Assembly (NCBI GenBank): GCA_003049465.1
Contig: PYSS01000205.1
Location: 1-37,763 of the forward strand
Direction of reading: 5' to 3'
Length of the DNA: 37,763 nt
Source: Magnaporthiopsis rhizophila
Taxonomy: Eukaryota; Ascomycota; Sordariomycetes; Magnaporthales; Magnaporthaceae
The notes below the pieces were generated by a model. That model did not search any database. It was not told the DNA's origin and was given only the letters and a program-made list of their open reading frames with translations. How positions within the stretch are numbered: the stretch's first letter is position 1; every line of letters begins with the position of its first letter. Position numbers and translations under genes: made by a program. Shown here one piece after another: positions 10,332-21,135 of the stretch.

Positions 10332-12522
10332 TCATCCAGGAAGCCCCCCGTGCGCCATCTTTCGCGCCCGTTGATCCCGCCGGTTGTGGTTGGCGCGAGC
10401 GCTCTTGTTCGCCTCCTTGCGCCTCCTGGCCTGCTCCGTCTCCTTTTCGCCCGTCGGACCGGCGACGTTGCCGCCTCCTCGACCGCCGCCGCCGCCAGCG
10501 CCGCCCCCTCTTCCACGACCGCGGCCCCTGCCACGGCCGCCACGGAACGAGCCGCTGCCGCTGCCGCCCTCCGAGTCCTCCGCGCCAGAACCGGCGTGGC
10601 TCGCGCGCCATGCCGTCGACTCCAGCTCCACCTGCGCACCCGTGAAGGCGTACCTCGCCTCGAGCTTGCGCTGCTGCTTGGCGTCCCGCGACAGCATCAG
10701 GCCCCAGCCCTCGACCGCCTCGTCCGTCATGCCCGTCTCCATGCGGAGCCTGGCCCTGGCGGGGCCCTTCCTGGCCGCGGGCTCGCGCGCAAAGGTGGCC
10801 GGGTCCGCCTGCCAGGCCTTGTAGAGGGCCTCCTCGTTGGCGCCGCCGCCGACGTCGTCCTCGGCCCCGCCCGCCGCGTCCACGGTTCCGCCGACGTCCT
10901 CGGCGTCGTACGTGTCGTCGCGTTCGTCGTCGTCTAGGTCGAACGTGGCGAGCGCTGACAGGATCGCGGCCTTGTTGGGGGCTCCTGACCGATCTTTGAG
11001 GATGTCGTCGGCCGTGCGTCCGGGATTTTGTTTTCCGAGGTGAAGTTTACTCGCATCTACGGTCAAGCTGTCCAGCTCGTCGTTGTCGAAAATGTTGTGA
11101 CGAGTTGGCACCTGAGCCGGCCTGGGCGGTGGAGGAGCGATGGTCTTGGTGACCGCTGGCTGCCGATGCCCAGTATTTGACGCGCTTAAGAGAGCAATCT
11201 GGTTAGCATGGTGATTCACAAGTTTGACCGGGAACAAACGGAGTCGATGCGCAGCGGGTGATGGGGAACGCATGAACTTACAGTTCCTCGCTCCGATCGG
11301 CGCTCTGTAGGTGATCAGGCAGCGAGTCGTCCAGTAGGTGGGCAACAACCTGCTCCTGGTCCTCCTTGTACTCGTCCAGGAGCTTGGCGATAAAGGCTGA
11401 GCCGAGTTCGGGGAACAGATCCTGCACCTGGGTGATTTGCTGCATGCGATGTATGTGCATCTCGTTGGAGGGCACGCCGAGGTCCACCGCGACTCCTTTG
11501 CCCTTATCGACCTTCTTTCGCATCAGTCGTCGCGCCGGCTGCCTCAGGCCGACGCCGGGCTTCCTGAACGTGGCGAGCTCCTTGAGCACGGCCTTGGCCC
11601 GGCCGGCAGCGGCAGCCGACCCGTTCTTCCCGAGCTGGCGCTCCAGGTGTCCGAGGAGCGGCGTCGAAGTCACAAGCTCGGCCACAAGCGAGTCGTCGGC
11701 CGTGGTCGGGCCGGCGCGATGCGCATCCGCGGCCGCCTTGAGCGCGTACAACTGGTCCGTCAGAGGGCCATAGCTGCCGTTTGAGCCCGCCGCCGGCCCG
11801 GACCCAGTGTCGGCTAGGCCGGCGACGCACAGGTATGTGGTGGCAACGAGAACACGGCGCAGAGGCGGGTTCGTGGGCCGGAAGCACGCGACGAGCCCGT
11901 CGAGAAAGTCGCTCCCGGCTAGGAGGAAGACGCCGGCGGGTGGAAAGCGGGCAAGGAGAAAGTTGAGCCTGTCGAGCCTGCCCTCTAGCTCGCGGAGCTT
12001 CTGAGGCGGGTTGGCGAGCCCTGCATCCAGGTCCTGGGTGAGGGACTTCTTCAGGGCTGCGAGGGAGGCATCGAGCGCGGCGCGCTGGGTCGCCGGGAGG
12101 GCGACGAGCAGGTCCACCACGGGGCCTTTGCTGTGCACGCGGCAGAGATCTGCAAAGAACTCCCACCGCAGCAACGGTTGGACCGCAGGGGCGACGGTCT
12201 TGCCTTTGGCAGGGTAGAGCAGCATGCGCTTGGTGAGGTCGAAGACGGCCCTGCGCAAGGGCAACTGCACGCCGGTAGCCGCGCCGAGAATGGCAGGGCC
12301 GGCAGACCCGACCTCTTCCGAGAACGCGGAGAGGAACGCGGGGATGGAGTCGTCGGTGAGCGAGCGCTTGGCAAACTCGGCGTCCGGGAGGGCTAGGTGT
12401 GCCTCGGCAAGTGTGGTCCATGCCGCCGTGCAGGCGGACCACTCGTCCGGCTGGATCTGCGCCCGCAGCTCCGCCGTCAGAAAGGGCGCAAAGGGCGGCA
12501 GGGTTGACGCCGGTGAGGCCAT
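10332..12522 (-). CDS. CUE3: CUE-domain protein, Cue3/ASCC2 homologue (RQC-trigger complex subunit)
   Basis: In yeast and humans this subunit works with the Slh1/ASCC3 helicase to split collided ribosomes, its CUE domain binding K63-linked ubiquitin on the small subunit. Exons: 12522-11282 and 11184-10332, giving 697 aa. Intron 11185-11281 has a GTAAGT donor and a GCTAAC branch site. The N-terminal half is the helical ASCC2-type domain starting at MASPASTLPPFAPFL. The CUE domain is at about residues 364-403, with VQDLFPELG and HLLDDSLP matching the usual FP and LL signatures. The C-terminal part is acidic (DLDDDERDDTYD), then has an RG/GGR-rich segment and a basic end (RRRKEANKSARANHNRR) typical of the family. 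It is head-to-head with the uS10 gene, whose product carries the relevant ubiquitin in yeast. The family call rests on domain order and the conserved tail. Confidence 0.87.
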
Positions 12523-13140
12523 TTCCGAGCTGTGTCGGCGGTTGACACCAGGCGAGAGACGTTGATATCCGGGTGTCGGTGCCCCTCTTTTTGGTCACCA
12601 GAAAGCAGTTCAGCAAACAAGGATTCGCTGGCTTTTGTGATTACTGGCGCTGTCACGACTCGCTGAGGCCCTCGGGCAAAGAAAGACAAACGATAGTGAA
12701 AAACAGCAACGAGATGCCTGGCTTGTTCTGCATCGCTACAACTTCTTTTATAAGTCGCCTTGGAATTGCTCGAAGCGGGCTCTTGTAGGTGAGGCCAGCT
12801 CCTCCCTTCCTCTGCAGCGCTACGGTTCGCCGCTTGAGTCAGCAAGCCACTCACTATGAACTCATGGCGAGCCAGACCGCGCTAGTCCCAATCGGGCACT
12901 AGCGCCAATCGCAACAGAATCTCCGCTGAGCCCTATCGAATCCGCCCCACGCGAAAAGGTTCGCCCACAATTTCGACGGAGCTTTTTGACGCCTGCTTGA
13001 TCTCTCCAGCCAAAAAAAAAAAAAAAAAAAAAGACAACATCGTCAACCTCTTTTTTCGCGACAAAATTCCCATCACTTTGCCGAGACAGAAATAGTCCGA
13101 GTCGTGGGAAAAATACTCGCCAACTACAAAAACAGTCAAG
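12523..13140. promoter_or_regulatory. Shared upstream region of Cue3/ASCC2 and uS10 genes
   Basis: 618 bp between two divergent start codons. It contains a 21-nt A tract (13012-13032) near the uS10 side, typical of nucleosome-depleted promoters of strongly expressed genes. No coding frame is credible. Whether it acts as one bidirectional promoter or two is not visible. Confidence 0.6.
13012..13032 (+). repeat. 21-nt poly(A) tract upstream of uS10
   Basis: Homopolymer about 110 nt before the uS10 start codon. Poly(dA:dT) tracts exclude nucleosomes and are common in ribosomal protein promoters; that role here is inferred. Confidence 0.85.
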
Positions 13141-13577
13141 ATGTCGTACAACAAGGACAAGGACGTCGGCGGCGAGGCGCCCGTACGTTATTCGCTCTCC
13201 TCCTCATCCCTCCCCGGCAACAGCTCTCGCACTCTCTCTGCTAATCACGGCCCTCCCCCCACCGACAGAAGACGCACAAGATCCGCATCACCCTGACGTC
13301 GCGCAAGGTGCAGTCGCTCGAGAAGGTGTGCACCGAGCTCATCGAGCGCGCAAAGTCCAAGGACCTGCGCGTCAAGGGCCCTGTCCGCCTGCCGACCAAG
13401 ACGCTCAAGGTCACGACGCGCAAGACGCCCTGCGGTGAGGGCTCCAAGACCTGGGACTGCTTCGAGATGAGGATCCACAAGCGCCTCATCGACCTCAACG
13501 CGCCCACCGAGATCGTCAAGCAGATCATCGTTAACATCGAGGCTGGCGTCGAGGTCGAGGTCACCATTGCCGCCTAA
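13141..13577 (+). CDS. RPS20: 40S ribosomal protein uS10 (Rps20)
   Basis: Component of the small-subunit head near the mRNA entry side. Exons: 13141-13182 and 13269-13577, giving 116 aa, normal for the eukaryotic protein. Intron 13183-13268 starts GTACGT and ends CGACAG. Exon 1 carries only the first 14 residues, MSYNKDKDVGGEAP. Exon 2 holds the whole globular part, with HKIRITLTSRKVQSLEKVC, KGPVRLPTKTLKVTTRKTP and GEGSKTWDCFEMRIHKRLID, all near-invariant in eukaryotic uS10. The flexible N-tail keeps two lysines two residues apart (K5, K7), comparable with the K6/K8 pair that Hel2 ubiquitinates in yeast when ribosomes collide. The ATG context (gtcaagATG) is good. The gene diverges from the Cue3/ASCC2 gene. 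Confidence 0.97.
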
Positions 13578-14026
13578 GACGAGCTGGTACCGGCATGGAA
13601 ATGCGGGTCCCTTTGGTGACGGACGGACGGGCCAGACTTTGGCGGCGGGCAGGCTGGAGACAATGTGCTCCGAGAGGGCCTTGAACTGTCTCAAGATGCC
13701 CCGGTAGCTAGGTCAGAAGTTCGTCATTCGCCACGAACATCAAAATCCAAATAAACGTTGTTACGATGAAAAAGGGTTTCAGTATGCCAGGGTTCAGTTC
13801 GTGATCTCCGCTATGGTACCAACAGATGCAGAGATAATGTGATGAATTCATGCGGAAAAAAAAGTCATCATCAACAAAGGCCGTGAGCCGCTTCTGATCC
13901 CAGGCTCAGTCTGAATAGACACCTACTTTCACGCTGTCATCAAGCAGAAAAGCAGAAAACAAAAACGCCGTTAGCCCGCCAATACCAATGTGACAGTAAC
14001 ACAAAACGAACAGGACGCCGGTCGCT
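13578..14026. other. Convergent intergenic region uS10 / nucleoporin
   Basis: 449 bp containing both 3' UTRs. No coding-like frame or RNA gene is seen. Confidence 0.5.
13750..13755 (+). terminator. AATAAA polyadenylation-type signal after uS10
   Basis: AATAAA lies 173 nt after the uS10 stop codon in the 449-bp region between the convergent uS10 and Nup42-like genes. It is a plausible 3' processing signal; fungal signals are loose. Confidence 0.45.
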
Positions 14027-16220
14027 TCAAAAGTCCCAAGTGCACCACTCCCTGAGCGGAGGTGCCTCTGGCATAATGCCGCCCTGGAACTTGCCAGTGT
14101 TGACAAAGGCCTCATACGCAGCCCTGGTCGCGGCGTCGTAGGCCTCCGGCGGCGCCTCCGTATCCTTGTAGTAGGCGGGGGCGCCGTCCAGATTCCAGAT
14201 GCGCGTTACCGAGCCGTCAAAGGCGCGCATGACCGGGAACGGCTTGGTCGCAGAGCTCCCCTCGCGTGGGGTCTGCATGCTGACCGCCTTGCCTTTGAAG
14301 GCGGCGACCGTACCGTCTGAGTTCTTGGTGATGTAGCTCGAGGCCGGCGGATGCTGTCGCGTGGCATTGGGCGCATAGGGCCCAGGGCCTGCGGCGGCAG
14401 CGGCGGGAGCACCTGCCAGCTGCTGCTGCTGCTGTTGAGGCGCGGCGCCAAAAGGGTGGGTGGCCTGGGCGGGTTGGCTAAATGGATTTGCTGGCGGCGT
14501 TGGTTGCCCGAACGGGTTGTTGTTGGGTGGTGCAGCCTGAGCCTGCGGCTGACCGAATCCCGTGGTTGAGGCGATAGTTGGGGTGGCCCCCGACATCTGG
14601 ATCGACTGGTCCACCGCCGGCGCAGGGGCTCCAAATGGACTCGGTGCCTGCGCCTGCGTCTGCGTCTGACCAAACGGACTGGGAGCCGCGGCGGCTTGAC
14701 CGAACGGGCTGGGCTTCTGGCTCAGAACCGAAGGCTGTCCGAACCCGCCTCCACTGCCGAGCGTCGAGGGCTGACCGAAAGCACTTCCGCCTGTGTTTGT
14801 GGATGTCGCTGCTGCCGCCCCGAAGGGACTAGGGTTATTGGTCTGCGCCGACTGGCCAAACGGACTTGGGGCAGCGTTACCACCAAACGGGCTAGGGCCG
14901 CCGGCGGCGGCGGCAGATCCAAACGGACTCGGCTTCTGGCCAAGCGCCGACGGTTGGCCGAACCCGCCCGCGGCAGCGGCGCCGCCCATCGGTGTAGATC
15001 GCCCGAATGCAGGCGCTGCCGGCTGGCCAAAGGCTGGCTGCCCAAACGCACCGCCGGGCTTTGAGGGCTGGCCAAACGCGCTGGTGGGCTGCGCGCTCTG
15101 GCCGAACGCGGGCGTGCCGAACGCGCTGGGCTTTTGGCCCAAGGCCGACGGCTGCCCAAAACCACCAGCGGCGGGCTGTGCAGCTTGCCCAAAAGCGGGG
15201 GCTCCGAACGCGCTGGGCTTCTGGCCCAGTGTGGACGGTTGACCGAACCCACCGCCACCGGCGGCAGGCGTGGCCGTAGGTGCACCGAACCCGCCGGCTG
15301 AGGGCGCGCCAAACGCAGTCGTCGTCGTCGTCGTCGTCGTCGTCGGCCGGCCGAACGGGTTGGGCTGTTGCTGCTGCTGCCGCCCGACGGCGAAGACGCC
15401 ACTCGTGTTGTTCTGCAGCAGGCTCAAGCGGTTCGGGTTCTTGTTCTGGGCGTCTAGTATGTACTGTATCGCGCCGTCGAGGTTGCCCAGCGCGTTCTGC
15501 ATCTGACTGTCGGCTTCCCTGTAAACGCCCTCGATCTGAGAGAGCTACAATTGCGAGAACCAAGATCTCAGCTGTCAGCAGGAAGCGCAACGAGGTGGGG
15601 GCCACTTTAGATGTTCCATACCGCTGCCTGCGCATCCCCCATCGCCGAACCCTCCTCATATATGAGCCGGATCTCCTCGAAACTCTGTTCGCGCGGGAAG
15701 CCGCCGAAGAGCTGCTCGGGCGCGTCACGGCCGGGGCCGTATGCGGACAGGATCCATTGCGGTCGGTCTGTCGTCAGGTCGAGCTGGATGGTGTCCTTGC
15801 TCAGGGAGTAGGGGATGTCTGCATCGGTTTGTTAGGACGAGGCCGGGCAGGCGCTGCGCGGATGAGGCGTGGCTGTCTTTTGTTGGACACTGAATGAGAT
15901 TCTCGGCGCAGAACACCAAGCGGCGCCAATGGCTTGTCTGCCACCTTTTTTTTCCTTGGACGCACCTTTATTCCGGTTGATATTGCTGTTGTTGTTATTA
16001 TTGTTGTTGAAGCCGCCATTGCCGCCGCCGCCACCAAAGGCTCCGAAGCGGTTGTTGTTGTTGTTGGGGTTCGGGTGCTCGAATTTGCAAGTATCTGCCC
16101 TCTCGTGGTCAGTAACTCGATCTGGCTCTCCGGCCTGCTCGTCTCCCAAGGGGCCCGCGTGGGGGAACACGTACTGCCGTACCGACAGGTGCCCTGCTGG
16201 AAGAACCTGCAAATGGCCAT
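14027..16220 (-). CDS. NUP42: CCCH zinc-finger FG-repeat nucleoporin, Nup42/Amo1 type
   Basis: Homologue of the cytoplasmic-face nucleoporin that binds Gle1 and assists mRNA export. Exons: 16220-16175, 16094-15966, 15818-15622, 15544-14027, giving 629 aa. Intron 1 (16095-16174) splits the zinc finger; joining gives CRFFQQGTC-RYGNTC-KFEHP, a C-x7-C-x5-C-x3-H finger at residues 4-22, which fixes both splice sites. Introns 2 (15819-15965) and 3 (15545-15621) preserve frame; intron 2 has a CCTAAC branch site. Asn/Gly runs follow, then a helical segment (DIPYSLSKDTIQLDLT to LSQIEGVYREADSQMQ), then about 330 residues of FG repeats (SPFG, SAFG, GGFGQPS). The C-terminus, ending GIMPEAPPLREWCTWDF, matches the short conserved end of the family where Gle1 binding maps. 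The start ATG was chosen because it begins the finger (MAICRFF). Confidence 0.9.
14700..15270 (-). repeat. Tandem FG-unit repeats within the nucleoporin
   Basis: The unit GGFGQPS-x-LGQKPS-x-FG recurs four times (starting near 15250, 15163, 14965 and 14745), with a partial fifth, separated by variable FG spacers. DNA of the copies is also similar, so they arose by internal duplication. This and a threonine run (about 15321-15347) are prone to length change. Confidence 0.8.
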
Positions 16221-16875
16221 CGTGGGCGGCGGGCCCTGATTTCGATGCGCCGCAAGCACTACGGCAGATGTCGGCGAGAAATTCAATGGAATTACGGTCG
16301 CCGATGGGGGCTACCAGGCGCCGAGGGTTGCCAGCGTGAGTGATGTGTGTAGGGTTGGGTGATTGCCTGGGTATCGCGGCTTGGCTGTAGAGCTGTTCGT
16401 TCCGCCGAGCCAAGCGCACGTTTGACTGTCCGGATTCGGTTGGAACGGCACCGCGTTCCGTCGGCTCTACCAGCCTCGCGAGAAAACAAGAATAGAGCAC
16501 CGACGTGATGGGTGGAGCTGGTGGGCCCAATCGCCTTTGAGCCAGCCAAGATTGGAGATCCGGTTGTGCCGCTTGGACCCCGCACTTTGTTCCAAATCCG
16601 CTTTCAGCCAAGCGTTCCGGTCCGGCTTTTTGGCCGCCCGAGCCTTCATCATGTGCCTGTCCGCCTCGGCCGCACGGCAACACGAAGTGTAGTGAGAGTT
16701 CTTCTTATGTTACGACACGTATTACCGCCTACTATCTTCTTCACGGTTGATACACTAGACTAGGTAACCAGAAATCTGTCATTCTCTCATACCATATAGA
16801 CTACATAACAGCCAAAACAACACTCTTACATGATCCAAAAGCTACGTATACAAACACACCGAGATTCGCCGTGTC
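16221..16875. other. Intergenic: nucleoporin upstream region, GH5 3' flank
   Basis: 655 bp. It should contain the nucleoporin promoter and the GH5 3' UTR. Frames present are continuations of the zinc-finger exon's other frames and carry no domain. Confidence 0.5.
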
Positions 16876-18246
16876 TTATTGGGCCAACGTCCCCTTGATC
16901 TGCGGGATCAGCTGTTCCCGGACGTATGACGGGTTGCGCCAGTCGGACCAGTTGTGGTTCAGCACACCCCAGGCCTCGTCGAAGTCCTGGGTGCCCTGGC
17001 GGGTGTAGTAACTGCCTACAATGACCCAGATGAAGAAGCCGGCCTTGTTGGCGGCGGTGAACTGCGCAATGCAAGTGGCGTAGACGCCCTGCCACGTCGA
17101 CGCGTCCATGTTGAACCCGTACTCGGTCAGCAGGACCGGGAACTTGTTGACGGCCGAGTCCCTGTGTGCCTCGAACCCGTTGTTGAAGAGGTTGTTCTGC
17201 AGGGCCGAGCAGCTGCCCTGGTTGTTCTCGTAGTTGTGGATCTCCAGCACCAGCTTGTTCTCGAAGCCGGCAAAGTCCTTCCGCGAAAAGCGCGTCTGGC
17301 CCGGCGAGAGCGTCTGGCCGCGCACGATGGGTGCCACGGTGGTGTCATAGTTGAGCCCGGAAATGAAGATCAGAAGGTCCGGGTTGGCTTTGTTGATGGC
17401 GGCAGCGCCCTGCTTGGCGTACTTGTACAGCGTCTCCCAGTTGTAGTTGGACTTGGCGGGGCCCGACGACGGCTCGCGGGGCTCGTTGCGCAGCGCCGAG
17501 CTCATCAGCGCAGGCCAGGCCTTGCCGTGTGCTGCCATGTAGGCCAGGCCGCGAACCCAGTTGCTGGGGTTGAATTCCACGTCGCCCCAGAAGGCGTTGT
17601 GGTCGCCACCCCCGCAGCACCACTTCCCCTTGGAGATGTGGTTGTCGAGGTGGACGTAGATCTGTTGCTTGGCGCACTCGGCGGCAATAGCATCGTAGAC
17701 CTTGGTAGAAAACCATGTCAGAGTCTTGCTCTATAGATAGCCAAGCTGCTTCCTCAAAAGCATGTACTGTTGGGTGCTTACCTGCAGGCGAGTCGACTTG
17801 GCCTTGAACTGCGGGTTGTGGGACAGGAACTGCTGCAGAACCTTGGTGCCGTTGTTCTGGCCGAGCCCCTGGACGAAGGCCTTATCGAGCGGGATGTCGA
17901 CGCCACCATTGTCGTAGATCTCATCGATCATTTGGATGGCATAGGTCAGGCGGATGGAGTTGAAGCCGACGCTCTTGATCTTGGACACGATAAACTCGAT
18001 GCTTTGGTACTGCAGACCCTCGGGGATCATGACCTCGCCATGGCCGGGCCAGTTGGCGCCGGCGTACGTGACGGTCTTGTTCGACGCGTCCTTCATCCAC
18101 CGGCCGTCGGTGTGCAGCGGGCCGTTGGGCCACGCCGCAGCGTTTTGCCGCGCGGCTTGCTGAGACGCCGGAGCGGCAGAGGCCACGCCGGCGAGGAGGA
18201 GGGCGGTGGTCGCCGCCACGACGGAACCGAAAGCGAATCTAACCAT
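16876..18246 (-). CDS. Secreted glycoside hydrolase family 5 (endoglucanase/mannanase-like)
   Basis: Predicted extracellular retaining beta-glycosidase acting on a plant or fungal cell-wall polysaccharide; exact substrate unknown. Exons: 18246-17782 and 17730-16876, giving 439 aa. The 51-nt intron has a GTAAGC donor; the acceptor could be six nt further on (17725), removing two residues. Residues 1-25 form a signal peptide (MVRFAFGSVVAATTALLLAG..ASAAPAS). GH5 marks: FNSIRLTYA, YVHLDNHIS, the acid/base glutamate in ALRNEPREP (E238), EIHNYEN and the nucleophile in LLTEYGF (E358). The aromatic WCCGGG patch follows the NH motif. No carbohydrate-binding module is present. A TATA-like element lies about 100 nt upstream on the minus strand. 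Neighbours are housekeeping genes, so context gives no pathway. The fold and catalytic pair are secure; the subfamily is not assigned. Confidence 0.9.
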
Positions 18247-19873
18247 TGTGCTGGCTGAGGGGCTAGGAAGGCGTCACGAAAAGCTCGTGGAGGCAGGGAA
18301 GGGCCAGGAAGGACTTTAGGGGAGAACCATGGCGGTGGCTACCATTATATGGAAGCTCGGTGGCACCCGTCGCTCCGCCGCGGGGAATACTTTTCAACTC
18401 GCGGAACGCCTCGTCATTGGAGCGCGAGTAGATCGAGGACCCGTGAGGCCCTATTCATCCCTGGTGTGGAGGAGGCAAGGCGGGGAGAAAGGCTTGGGTT
18501 GCACGGTGGTCTTTTTCGGGCGCTCCCCCCGGCTCCGACATCCCCACACCGAGCGGGATAGTTCGCTTGCCTCCTGCCGTTTCGAGCCGCTGCTGGCGGT
18601 AGTGCCTCTTCTCTGGGGCCCCCTTTTTGGTATCGATCATGTGGTGTAAGCGAAATGACGACTGTTCCTGAATCCAACCCCTGACCCGGCCGACGCCGCG
18701 ATCTCGTCCCCGCATGAGATCTTGAGGCGCACGGAACAGCTTCGCCTTCTCTTACCCCACCGTGGTGACTCTATTCTGCGGATGGGGCCGAAAGGTCCAC
18801 TCAACAACAGCTTTCCTCGGTTGCTGCAATAGCGCCGCCGACGTCTGGATTGCCGAGCTCACCTGTGGCCATCCCCCGCGCCTCGCTTCCATGTGCCTCG
18901 ACACCCATGGTGATGTGTGATTAGGGTGACAAGCACATATGTAGCCGGTCGGTTGCCAACCTCTTGACGAGGTTATCCAAAGAGCTGTTCCATTTATCCG
19001 CTGCGCCGGGCGCCAATCGGGTGGCGTGCTGATACGATGTATCCAGGGCGCACTCAAGCGCTCCGGCCTCACGGGTTTCTATCTCGGGCAAGCTTTTACG
19101 AATTGGCCTGTCCGGTGTCAAAATTGGATGGCAATGCGATCTAATGGAGGCGACCAGCGCTGCTGCGACACCGTCCATGCACCGTGTTCGCCATGCTCCC
19201 CTGGCCTCACCACGTTGGCCGAGAGTGGCTCGGAGGTGAAGGAAAACAAAATGGTCAGAAAATATCAGAGGCTGCTCCGCCAGCCGTTTGCTCTCCCTCC
19301 GGAGCCGCTTTTGCTGTCCAAAGCGACTGTTGCCGTGATACTGTGATAGTTCAACATGGTATATTTTGCTGTTTCACATTAACTATTCTGGGGTTGCCTC
19401 CCACTCCTCCCCGGGTAACCACGCGTTCGTGGTACGATTGTCGAGGCGTAGCCAGAAATTACCCAAATGGGCAATTGGGATGTCATATTGAGTGTGGGCG
19501 ATCGGGCATCTTCAATGGGAGACAGAAAAAAAAGACAAGCAGCTTGCAGAGACCGAGCCCTCGGACTATGCCACCATTCAGCTCCTGCCAATTTCCTGAT
19601 TTTGGGAAGATATGACGTCCTCGGTAGATATGTCGCCGAAAAGCCTCCAGAATGACTGCAGAAAGTCTCCAAGAAGTTTCCGATAATGCCTAGGTTGCGA
19701 TGTGGCCGAAAAGCCACCGATCTCTAGTTGCGCTCCAAGAGACTGGATATAAAGAGAAGCGAGAACAAGATGTGGTTTCTGACGCTGCGTCGTCTACGCC
19801 CATAATGGAGATACAGCTCTAACTGAACACCTACCCACCGAGTATCAACAGATCCAGAAAACGCGCGGAAACA
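18247..19873. other. Divergent intergenic region GH5 / GST-like gene
   Basis: 1.6 kb containing the upstream regions of both genes. A TATA-like attatat is near 18344-18350 for GH5 and TATAAA is at 19748-19753 for the GST-like gene. Open frames are short and of shadow composition. No RNA gene or mobile element was recognised. Confidence 0.5.
19748..19753 (+). promoter_or_regulatory. TATA box of the GST-like gene
   Basis: TATAAA in the context ggatataaagag, 121 nt before the ATG at 19874. A start of transcription 30-60 nt downstream would leave a 60-90 nt leader, which is normal. TATA boxes are typical of inducible fungal genes. Confidence 0.55.
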
Positions 19874-20620
19874 ATGACGGCCCCTCTTGAGCTCTTCGTC
19901 TTCCCCTGGGGCGTCTACCCCCGTCGCATCCTCCTCTACCTCGCCGAGAAGGGCCTAGCCGGCCACCCTCACATCGAGATCACGCAAGTGGATGTCGCCA
20001 ATCAGATGAGCGCGCCGGGTAAGCCGCCCGGCTCGGTCCCCATGCTCCGCCTCCCAGACGGGAGCTTCATCAAGCAGTCGGTCGCCATCCTCGACTACCT
20101 CGAAGACGTCTGCGACGCCCCGGACCCGTCGCAGCCGTGGCAGGCCGAGCTTTCCGCCGCCGCCGCCACGACGGGAACCATGCGCGGCGACACGGCCGCG
20201 CGCCGCGCCCGCGCTCGCGAGATCCTGGCGCTCGCCGACGAGGCATGCAGCTATTTCGGCCTGGCCGCCCACAAGGGCGCGCGTATCTTCGTCGGCGTCG
20301 AGGAGACGGACGCGACGGCGTCGCGCCTGACTATGGACTACTGCCGCAAGAGAATGGACATGCTCGAGAAGTACTATGTCGAGGAGATGCCGCTGCTGGA
20401 AGGGGGTGGGAGAGGCGTTACTTTTGCGGACTGCGTCCTGTTCTCGCTCATTTCTTTCGCGAAGGGTCTTTACGACGTCGACCTCTGCTCGGGTCCCGCG
20501 GGCGAGCTGCCCAGTCTGGCTAGGTTTGTGCGGTGGTTCGGGAAGAGGGAGAGCGCCAAGATGCCTGAGGGAGAGTTTTATCCGGCGCCCATCAAGTCTA
20601 TGGCCGTCTTCATGTCATAG
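19874..20620 (+). CDS. Glutathione S-transferase-like protein
   Basis: Likely cytosolic glutathione-dependent enzyme for detoxification or secondary chemistry; substrate unknown. Single exon, 248 aa, within the usual GST length. N-terminal thioredoxin-like half (about residues 1-80): LELFVFPWGVYPRRILLYLAEKG, then GSVPML with the cis-proline that positions glutathione, then KQSVAILDYLED, where the usual E-S glutathione-binding pair reads Q-S. The C-terminal helical half contains RAREILALADEACSYFG and a Asp-bearing FADCVLFSL segment like the N-capping box of GSTs. There is no clear catalytic Ser/Tyr/Cys, as in many fungal GSTs. It has a TATA box and converges on a P450 gene 515 bp downstream, which may act on related substrates; this is inference. 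Confidence 0.83.
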   Translation: MTAPLELFVFPWGVYPRRILLYLAEKGLAGHPHIEITQVDVANQMSAPGKPPGSVPMLRLPDGSFIKQSVAILDYLEDVCDAPDPSQPWQAELSAAAATTGTMRGDTAARRARAREILALADEACSYFGLAAHKGARIFVGVEETDATASRLTMDYCRKRMDMLEKYYVEEMPLLEGGGRGVTFADCVLFSLISFAKGLYDVDLCSGPAGELPSLARFVRWFGKRESAKMPEGEFYPAPIKSMAVFMS

Positions 20621-21135
20621 AAGCAGAGCGAGAGGGATGGAAGGAGTGCGGCATGAATGGGGGAAATGCGTGGCCAGATGAATGTTGGTAAAACCCACTT
20701 CACTTGACCAGCTAGATCGATTTCCAGTACTATTACATTCCATCATTGTTGCGTTTTACATGAGGCAGAACAGGTGGTACTAGAAGTATTGAATCTCGTT
20801 TGTTGCTTCGCCACAAGAGTAAAGTCGATGAACCATGGCACGTATATAATAGCTGGCAGGTGGAGATAGCAAGAATATTGGTGCTCGCTTTGGAATCAAT
20901 ATACGTTTTGCCATGTACTGGCTACTGGGATGTGTGCGTGCCTGATACGTTTGACCACTGAAGCACTGAGCAGTAATTCGCTGGAAATACCTAATCAAGA
21001 GAGGCAGTGAGAAATTTGATCCCACCCTATACCCATAAACCAACTTTATCTGCTAATCAAGGACTGACAATGGAACCTACACCAGTCCGAAATTCTCCTT
21101 CCGTCTCGCGCCGGATCCTACAATTTACTGTCCCT
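20621..21135. other. Convergent intergenic region GST / P450
   Basis: 515 bp holding both 3' flanks; moderately A/T-rich. No gene is seen. Confidence 0.5.
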
